Origin: Bifidobacterium breve
Lineage (GTDB): Bacteria; Acidobacteriota; Vicinamibacteria; Vicinamibacterales; CAVVIG01
Assembly (NCBI GenBank): GCA_943328785.2
Contig: CALQBJ020000012.1
Coordinates: forward strand, 1 to 32,580
Direction: 5' to 3'
DNA length: 32,580 nt
The position numbers were made by a program, and so were the translations under genes. This document shows, piece by piece, positions 25,500 through 32,580 of the stretch (position 1 is the stretch's first letter; every line of letters begins with the position of its first letter). A model generated the notes under the pieces. That model saw only the letters and a list, made by a program, of their open reading frames with translations, ran no database searches and was not told the DNA's origin.

Positions 25500-26789
25500 G
25501 TGTCGAAGCCTGTGATGCGTTGGTCTGGGGCGGCGCTGACCGCCGCCCTGTTGCTGGGTGTACCTGCTGTGTGGGCGCAGGACCCTGCGCCGCCCGAGCA
25601 TCAGCACGACATGAGTCAGATGGACATCTCCGCGCCAGGCGCGTGGCATCTCATGCAGGACGGCTCGCTCTCCTTGCTATTCAACCGGCAGGGCGGTGAG
25701 CGGGGGGGCAACGAGTTCAAGGCGCCCAATTGGTGGATGGGCATGGCCTCGCGCAAGGCGGTCGGCGGCGATCTGACGCTGACCGGCATGCTGAGCCTCG
25801 ACCCCGCCACCGTGGGGACGGAGGGCTATCGCGAGATCTTCCAGGTGGGCGAGGCGCTCGACGGTCGGCCGCTCGTGGACCGGCAGCACCCGCACGACTT
25901 CTTCATGCAGTTGTCGGCCGCCTGGAGAACCACGGTGCGGGGGACCGGCCTGACGCTGGCCGGCGGGTTGTCGGGTGAGCCGGCGCTCGGCCCGGTGGCC
26001 TTCATGCATCGGGCGTCGGCGGCCGGCATTCCGTTCGCGCCGCTCGGGCATCACACGTTCGACTCGACCCACATCGCCTTCGGCGTCGCCACCGTTGGCG
26101 TCGACCGCGGCAGGGTGGCGGTCGAGGCGTCGGTGTTCAACGGACGCGAACCCGACCAGCGCCGCTGGGATATGGATTTCGGCCGAATGGACTCGGTGTC
26201 GGGGCGCCTGTGGTTCCGCCCGTCGGCGAACTGGGAACTGCAGGTGTCGAGCGGACGCCTGGTCGAACCCGAACAACTGCACGCGGGTAACGTCAGCCGC
26301 ACCACCACCTCGGCGTCGTATCTGGTCGGAACCGACGCGAATCGACTGGCGCTGTCGGTCGGCGCCGGGATGAACGCGACGGACGAGGTGACCCGGCACG
26401 CCGTCTTCGGTGAGGTCAGCCGGTGGTGGGGCCGCACGCTCGGCTCGCTGCGCGCCGAGGTGGTTGAAGTGGAGGCTGAACTGCTCATCCACGGCGAGCT
26501 TCCCGGTGCGGGCGGTCATGGCGCGGCCGAGAAGGCCACGCTCGGGGCGCTGACGCTGGGTGCAGTGCGCGACGTCGCCAGCTGGAAGGGACTCACGGCA
26601 TCGTTCGGTGCGAACGCGACGCTCTACGGCGTACCGGTGGCCTTGCGCGCCACCCACGGCGTGCACCCGGCATCGGCCCAGTTGTTCATCCAGTTGCGCC
26701 CACGGGCCGGCGGCATGGGGCGCATGTGGAACATGCGCATGGCCGCGCCGCCCGCGGGCGAGGATGATGAGGGCCGAGAGCGCCAGTAA
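25500..26789 (+). CDS. Outer-membrane beta-barrel-like protein, possible copper-associated family
   Basis: GGAGG ribosome-binding site then GTG at 25500; signal peptide; EHQHDMSQMD; RQHPHDFFMQLS; strand-like repeats. Confidence 0.6.
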   Translation: MSKPVMRWSGAALTAALLLGVPAVWAQDPAPPEHQHDMSQMDISAPGAWHLMQDGSLSLLFNRQGGERGGNEFKAPNWWMGMASRKAVGGDLTLTGMLSLDPATVGTEGYREIFQVGEALDGRPLVDRQHPHDFFMQLSAAWRTTVRGTGLTLAGGLSGEPALGPVAFMHRASAAGIPFAPLGHHTFDSTHIAFGVATVGVDRGRVAVEASVFNGREPDQRRWDMDFGRMDSVSGRLWFRPSANWELQVSSGRLVEPEQLHAGNVSRTTTSASYLVGTDANRLALSVGAGMNATDEVTRHAVFGEVSRWWGRTLGSLRAEVVEVEAELLIHGELPGAGGHGAAEKATLGALTLGAVRDVASWKGLTASFGANATLYGVPVALRATHGVHPASAQLFIQLRPRAGGMGRMWNMRMAAPPAGEDDEGRERQ

Positions 26790-26965
26790 CTCGCGCCAGT
26801 GCGCGACGAGGTCGCCCGGGTTCACCATCATGCCGACCGAGACGAAGAACAGGACGGCCAACGCGTCGCGGAACGGCAGCAGTTCCGCGGTCATCTCGTG
26901 CGATGTCAGCCGCACCAATCTCCGGAGCAACCACGGTACGAGGCGCGCGCCGCGTCGCTAGGGTC
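26760..26965 (-). pseudogene. Remnant of a KefB/CPA2-type cation:proton antiporter
   Basis: RLVPWLLRRLVRLTSHEMTAELLPFRDALAVLFFVSVGMMVNPGDLVAHWRELLALSALIIL resembles joined internal pieces of a CPA2 antiporter; in-frame TAG just upstream and no flanking domains. Confidence 0.65.
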
Positions 26966-26988
26966 GGCGGCCGGCCGGTCGCGGGCGC

Positions 26989-27144
26989 TCAGGCGCGGGT
27001 GATGAAGCGGGCGATGGCGTCGCGTTTCCAGTTCCAGAGTCCGGCCAGGGCCATGCCTGCCGCGACGGCCGGAATCGGCGCGCCGAATTTTACAAGGAGA
27101 CCGCCGGCCATGAGGCACGAGATGGTGAAGAGTCGCTGAGTCAT
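26989..27144 (-). CDS. 51-aa predicted membrane protein downstream of amt
   Basis: MTQRLFTISCLMAGGLLVKFGAPIPAVAAGMALAGLWNWKRDAIARFITRA; GAGG upstream of ATG. Confidence 0.45.
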   Translation of the reverse strand: MTQRLFTISCLMAGGLLVKFGAPIPAVAAGMALAGLWNWKRDAIARFITRA

Positions 27145-27168
27145 CGGAAAGACCTCGAGAGAGAAGAT

Positions 27169-27197
27169 GCGGGCGCCGTCCATGTGACGGCGCCCGC
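27169..27197 (-). terminator. Strong hairpin downstream of amt
   Basis: Perfect 12-bp inverted repeat GCGGGCGCCGTC-CATGT-GACGGCGCCCGC, 17 nt past the amt stop; pyrimidine-rich but no clean T-tract on the minus strand. Confidence 0.6.
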
Positions 27198-27213
27198 GGG
27201 ACGTACGGTCGAC

Positions 27214-28773
27214 TTACTTCATGACGAAGTCGGGGTAGGCCAGAGCGCCCATCTCGTCCATGTCGAGACCTTCGATTTCCACCTCGGCCGACACGCGGTT
27301 GCCGACCACCTTGTCGCACACCTTGAAGAAGGTGTAGAACGCGGCGAAGACGAAGACGAAGCAGGTGGTGATACCAATCAACTGCGCGAAGAGCTGGCTG
27401 GCGTCACCGTAGAAGAGGCCCTTCACGGTGCCGGGGACGCCGTTCCAGCCGTCGCCGTAGGAGCCGTCAGCGAAGAGGCCGACGCAGAGGACGCCGAACG
27501 CGCCGTTCACACCGTGCACCGCGATGGCGCCGACCGGGTCGTCAATCTTCAGCGTGCGTTCGATGAAGAACACCGCCAGGACGACGAGGACGCCCGAGAT
27601 CGCCCCGATCAGCATGGCGATGGGAGCGCTCACGAACGCGCAGGGCGCCGTGATGGCCACCAGGCCGGCCAGCAGGCCGTTCACCATCATGCTCGGGTCC
27701 GGCTTGCCGAACTTGAACATGACGAAGAGCATCGCGGTGAGAGCGCCGCCCGTGCCGGCCAGCATCGTGTTGGTCGCCACAATCGCCATGCGGAAGTCGC
27801 CGCCAGAGAGCGTGGACCCGGGGTTGAAACCGAACCAGCCGAACGCCAGGATGAACGTGCCGACGATAGCCATCGGGATGTCGTGCCCGACGATGGCGTT
27901 CGCCGAGCCGTCCTTGTTGAACTTGCCGATGCGCGGTCCGATGACAATCGCACCTGCCAGCGCGGCAACGCCGCCGACCATGTGCACGACGGACGAGCCA
28001 GCGAAGTCGACGTGTCCGTGGCCAAGGCCGAAGTTGGCGCCGAGCGACGCCAGCCAACCTGCACCCCACACCCAGTTGGCAAAGAGCGGGTAGACGACCA
28101 TCGACATGAAGAGCGCGTAGATACAGAAGGCGGTCCACTTCCAGCGTTCAGCCATCGCGCCGGTCGGGATGGTGACGGTGGTGTCCATGAACACCATCTG
28201 GAACAGGAACAGGGTGTAGACGCCAGTATCGTAGGCGTTGCCGCTCAGGAAGAACCCTTCGAGACCGAAGAGCCCGAACGGTTTACCGAACAGGTTGATG
28301 GTGAACTCGTGCGCCAGTGGTGCGCCGCCGCCGAGTGTCGCCATCGCCCCGAGGCCGCCCATCTGCAGCGCGTAGCCGCAGACCCAGTACCCGAACATGC
28401 CGAGTGGGTACACCATGAAGTTCATGCTCATGGTGTGCGACGCGTTCTTCGCCCGCGTGAAGCCGGTTTCGACCATCGCGAAACCTGCCTGCATGAACAT
28501 GACGAGGAAGCCCGTGATGAGCGTCCACACCATGTTGATGGCCACCTTGTTATGGCCAACGGTATCCATCACCTCAGCGAGCGTCGGCGCATTCGCGTCC
28601 GCAACCGCAACGTCCTTCTTCGTCCCGTAGGTGGCACCTGTCGGATCGGCCGGCGTCTGGGCCTGGACGAGCGCGGGCGCAACAACCGCCGCGAGGGTCA
28701 ACGCCAGGAGGGCCCACATCACTACTCGTCGTACGAGTCCTGCGCTACTCATTACTGAATCCTTTCTCGTCAT
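27214..28773 (-). CDS. amt: Ammonium transporter (Amt/MEP/Rh family)
   Basis: MQAGFAMVETGFTRAKNASHTMSMNFM, GFLVMF, GFNPGSTL, HGVNGAFGVL; signal peptide; start may be 28752. Confidence 0.95.
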   Translation of the reverse strand: MTRKDSVMSSAGLVRRVVMWALLALTLAAVVAPALVQAQTPADPTGATYGTKKDVAVADANAPTLAEVMDTVGHNKVAINMVWTLITGFLVMFMQAGFAMVETGFTRAKNASHTMSMNFMVYPLGMFGYWVCGYALQMGGLGAMATLGGGAPLAHEFTINLFGKPFGLFGLEGFFLSGNAYDTGVYTLFLFQMVFMDTTVTIPTGAMAERWKWTAFCIYALFMSMVVYPLFANWVWGAGWLASLGANFGLGHGHVDFAGSSVVHMVGGVAALAGAIVIGPRIGKFNKDGSANAIVGHDIPMAIVGTFILAFGWFGFNPGSTLSGGDFRMAIVATNTMLAGTGGALTAMLFVMFKFGKPDPSMMVNGLLAGLVAITAPCAFVSAPIAMLIGAISGVLVVLAVFFIERTLKIDDPVGAIAVHGVNGAFGVLCVGLFADGSYGDGWNGVPGTVKGLFYGDASQLFAQLIGITTCFVFVFAAFYTFFKVCDKVVGNRVSAEVEIEGLDMDEMGALAYPDFVMK

Positions 28774-28881
28774 CTACAGCAACCTTTCCTCGCGGACCAG
28801 AGGAGATGGCCGCCTGTGCCGCGTCGCCGTGTCGTGCGCGCCGTGGCAGTTCCGAAGTCAGAACGTGTATGCGTTCGACTC

Positions 28882-28897
28882 TGCAAGGCGAACGCCA
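28882..28897 (-). promoter_or_regulatory. Candidate sigma-54 (-24/-12) promoter for amt
   Basis: Minus strand TGGCGTT-CGCC-TTGCA fits TGGCACG-N4-TTGCW in spacing, with GG/GC cores kept. Confidence 0.4.
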
Positions 28898-29188
28898 CGC
28901 GGTCGAGCCGGGAGGTCTGGTGTTGTTCGCGCGTTTATCGTGCAATTCGCGCAATTCCACGGATTCAGCGGAAGACGTAACGGCGACATTCCTGTCTGTA
29001 GTGCGCCTTGGGGCGACGTTTTCGTCTCGCCCTCCATCTGGCGTCATCAGGTCGCAGCCGTCTGGTCGCGCCTCGATCAGGCGCGGAGCGACATAAGTGT
29101 GAGAACAGCGTTGAAATGGTCACAGTTGTGTCCGCTGCCTCACGCGGCGGTGCCTGCGGCGGGGTAGGATCGCGGTCATGGAGGGACG

Positions 29189-30189
<1,001 letters not shown>

Positions 30190-30190
<1 letters not shown>

Positions 30191-30990
30191 TGCGGGCGCG
30201 GTGGGGCGGGCGGGTGGCGCTGCTGGTGGCGACGCTGGTGCTCGCCCTCACCGGCGTTGTCGTCGCGCAGCGCCGACAATTCTTCTACGGATGGGACGAG
30301 ACGGTGAAGAACGCGCAGTACGACGGCCGCTTCACCTTTGCACGGGTACGCTATCGGCCCGCTCCGGGGGGCAATTGGGCGGGTGGCCGTCCGTCGTGGG
30401 TGCACGGCTATCCGCTGGCCGAGCGGAACCTGATGCAGATCATGAAAGAGGTGTCGCTGCTCGACGCGAACGTGGACAACGCCAATGTCGTCACGCTCGA
30501 CGATCCGGAGTTGTTCACCTACCCGGTCGCCTACATCATCGAAGTGGGGTGGTGGACGCTCACCGACCTCGAGGCCGCCGGCCTGCGCGCCTACCTGCAG
30601 AAGGGCGGCTTCCTCATCGTCGACGACTTCAAGCTGCCCGGATGGCGCGGACTCCCTGGCGGCGGTTGGGAGCCGTTCGAGGAGAACGTTCGGCGTGTCC
30701 TGCCTGGCGTGAAGTTCTTCGACATGGACCCGTCCGACCCGATCTTCCACAGCTTCTTCGACATCGCGTCGCTCGACGACTTCCCGCAGGCCTACACCTC
30801 CGGCCAGGCGGTGTTCCGCGGCGTCTACGAGGACAACGATCCAAAGAAGCGCCTGCTGATGATCATCAACTACAACACCGACGTGTCGCAGTACTGGGAG
30901 TGGTCGGGGCGCGGGTTTCGTCCGTTCGACGACACCAACGAGGCGTACAAGCTGGGTGTGAACTATCTGATCTACGGCCTGACGCACTGA
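30190..30990 (+). CDS. DUF4159 domain-containing protein
   Basis: TGATG coupling to the AKR; FTFARVRYRP, LRAYLQKGGFLIVDDF, PIFHSFFDI, NYNTDVSQYWEW. Confidence 0.85.
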
Positions 30991-30991
30991 A

Positions 30992-31096
30992 GTCCGGCTA
31001 AAGCCTGACACCAGGAGTGCGTCAGACAGGTCCGGCTCAAGCCGGACACTACACCTGCCCGCGTGTTCCACGTAGTGTCCGGCTTCAGCCGGACCT
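30992..31096. repeat. REP/BIME-like palindromic cluster
   Basis: AGGTCCGGCTCAAGCCGGACACTAC (31028-31052) and its inverted copy GTAGTGTCCGGCTTCAGCCGGACCT (31072-31096), 24/25 identical; degenerate third unit 30992-31011. Confidence 0.8.
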
Positions 31097-31104
31097 TCTG
31101 GCTG

Positions 31105-32580
31105 TTACCGGTGGTTCTCGCCCTGCACAGGCACCAGCGTGATGCCGGCCGTTTCACGCGCGAGCTGCGCGGCGCGGCGGGCCTCATCCTGCAGGACCTG
31201 CTGCACGCGGTAGGCCGGTTCGCCCGGAGCCGGAGGCCGTCGGGAGTAGCGACCATCGGCGCCCAAGTGTCGCGCCTTCACGTTGTCGCGGAACATCGAC
31301 CGCAGCACGTGCAGCACCTTGGCCTTGTGGTCCGGGCGTTCAACGGGGAAGAGCAGTTCGATGCGCTTGTCGAAGTTGCGGGTCATCCAGTCGGCGCTGG
31401 CAAGGAGGGTCTCTTCCTCGCCGCCGTTCAGGAACCAGTAGACCCGCGAGTGTTCGAGAAAGCGGTCGACCACCGACACCACCTCGATCGTGTCACTGTG
31501 CCCCTTCACGCCAGGACGCAGCGCGCAGATGCCGCGCACGTTCAGGCGGATGATGACCCCCTCGCGCGATGCGGCATACAGCGCTTCGATGACCTCATCG
31601 TCGATGAGCGAGTTCATCTTCGCCATGATCTCGGCCGGCTGCCCGGCCTCCGCACGACGCCGCTCGCGATTGATTAGGCGCAGGAACCGTTCACGCAGCC
31701 CAGTCGGCGCCATCGTCAGCTTCTTCAGGCGCGGCGGATCGGAGTAGCCGGTGAGGGCGCTGAAGAAGGCGCTGGCGTCCTCGGCAATCGCCTGCGACGT
31801 GGTGAGCAGGCCGAAGTCGGTGTAGACGCGAGCGGTGCGCTCGTTGTAATTGCCCGTGGCCAGGTGCGTATAGCGGCGCAGGCCGTACGGCGTCCGCTTG
31901 ATCACCTGGCAGATCTTCGCATGCACCTTGTAGCCGCGGATGCCGTAGATGACGTGCGCGCCGGCTTCTTCGAGCGAGCGCGCCCAGCGGATGTTCCGCT
32001 CTTCGTCGAAGCGCGCGGTCAATTCGACCACGACGGTGACCTGCTTGTTGCGCTCGGCGGCGCGGCGCAGGCTGGCGATGATCGCGGAACTCGGGCTGGC
32101 GCGGTAGAGCGTCTGCTTGATCGAGAGGACGTCGGGGTCGTCCGCCGCCTGTGCCAGGAGCGCCACGATCGGGTCGTACGACTCGTAGGGATGGTGGAGC
32201 AGGATGTCGCGCTCGTCCATGGCGGCGAACAGGTCGGCGCCGTCGAGTAGTCCGGTCGCCTGCAGCGGTGCATCGCGCAGGTCGGCGTAGCCGGGCAGGT
32301 CGCAGAGCTGCATGAACACGCGCAGGTCGAGCGGGCCGTCCACCGCGTAGACGTCGTCCTGTTCGATCTCGACCTGCTCGCACAGCAGGGAGACGAGCTC
32401 CGCTGAGGCGCTGGCCTGAATTTCCATGCGGACAACGTCGCTGATACGGCGGCGGCGCAACTCGCGCTCGATCCGTTCGATCTGCGTGCGGCCGCCTTCG
32501 TCATCGAAGTCGAGTTCGGCATCGCGCGAGAGACGGATCGATGCCGCCTCGATGATGCGCTGGCCCGGGAAGAGCTGCGC
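31105..32580 (-). CDS. ppk1: Polyphosphate kinase 1, 5' end beyond the window
   Basis: HHPYESYDPIVALLAQAADDPDVLSIKQTLYR, VELTARFDEERNIRWARSLEEAGAHVIYG, YKVHAKICQV, HLATGNYNERTARVYTD; frame stays open to the window edge. Confidence 0.94.
   Translation of the reverse strand, partial: AQLFPGQRIIEAASIRLSRDAELDFDDEGGRTQIERIERELRRRRISDVVRMEIQASASAELVSLLCEQVEIEQDDVYAVDGPLDLRVFMQLCDLPGYADLRDAPLQATGLLDGADLFAAMDERDILLHHPYESYDPIVALLAQAADDPDVLSIKQTLYRASPSSAIIASLRRAAERNKQVTVVVELTARFDEERNIRWARSLEEAGAHVIYGIRGYKVHAKICQVIKRTPYGLRRYTHLATGNYNERTARVYTDFGLLTTSQAIAEDASAFFSALTGYSDPPRLKKLTMAPTGLRERFLRLINRERRRAEAGQPAEIMAKMNSLIDDEVIEALYAASREGVIIRLNVRGICALRPGVKGHSDTIEVVSVVDRFLEHSRVYWFLNGGEEETLLASADWMTRNFDKRIELLFPVERPDHKAKVLHVLRSMFRDNVKARHLGADGRYSRRPPAPGEPAYRVQQVLQDEARRAAQLARETAGITLVPVQGENHR

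Noticed and set aside
27184-28758. 524-aa plus-strand ORF opposite amt
   Set aside because: Low-complexity Asp/Glu/His/Arg antisense frame; amt on the minus strand explains the region.
30992-31096. Possible CRISPR array
   Set aside because: Only two full units, in inverted orientation, with a 19-nt spacer and no cas genes; REP/BIME-like instead.

Overview
This is a GC-rich bacterial chromosomal window. Repeat signatures and gene content suggest Acidobacteriota/Vicinamibacteria, but that is inference. No rRNA, tRNA, CRISPR or intact mobile element was found. Main blocks: (1) + strand pheA-ilvB-ilvN-ilvC followed 3 nt later by a sigma-54 activator, preceded by what reads as a complete transcription attenuator (promoter, Val-rich 29-aa leader peptide, mutually exclusive 1:2, 2:3 and 3:4 hairpins). 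(2) - strand seven-gene cluster colinear with mxaRSACKL (MoxR ATPase, DUF58, MxaA-like, VWA, MxaK-like, VWA, small membrane protein), with no methanol dehydrogenase structural gene in view. (3) + strand medium/long-chain acyl-CoA ligase, convergent with an SSADH-type aldehyde dehydrogenase; both stop codons share one CTAG. (4) - strand run of about 10.5 kb: modABC, HTH-TOBE regulator, two consecutive histidine kinase/NarL-type regulator pairs, gabD-like gene; the second kinase carries a 12-nt poly-C tract in its coding sequence. (5) A His/Cys-rich small secreted protein, an outer-membrane-type protein and a KefB/CPA2 antiporter remnant. (6) An ammonium transporter with a candidate sigma-54 promoter and a perfect 12-bp hairpin downstream, an aldo/keto reductase, a DUF4159 protein, a REP/BIME-like palindrome pair and a truncated polyphosphate kinase at the right edge. 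The strongest new observations are the Val-rich attenuator that includes pheA, the mxaRSACKL-like cluster without its enzyme, the poly-C kinase, and recurrent -10-like motifs immediately before start codons (leaderless-type starts).
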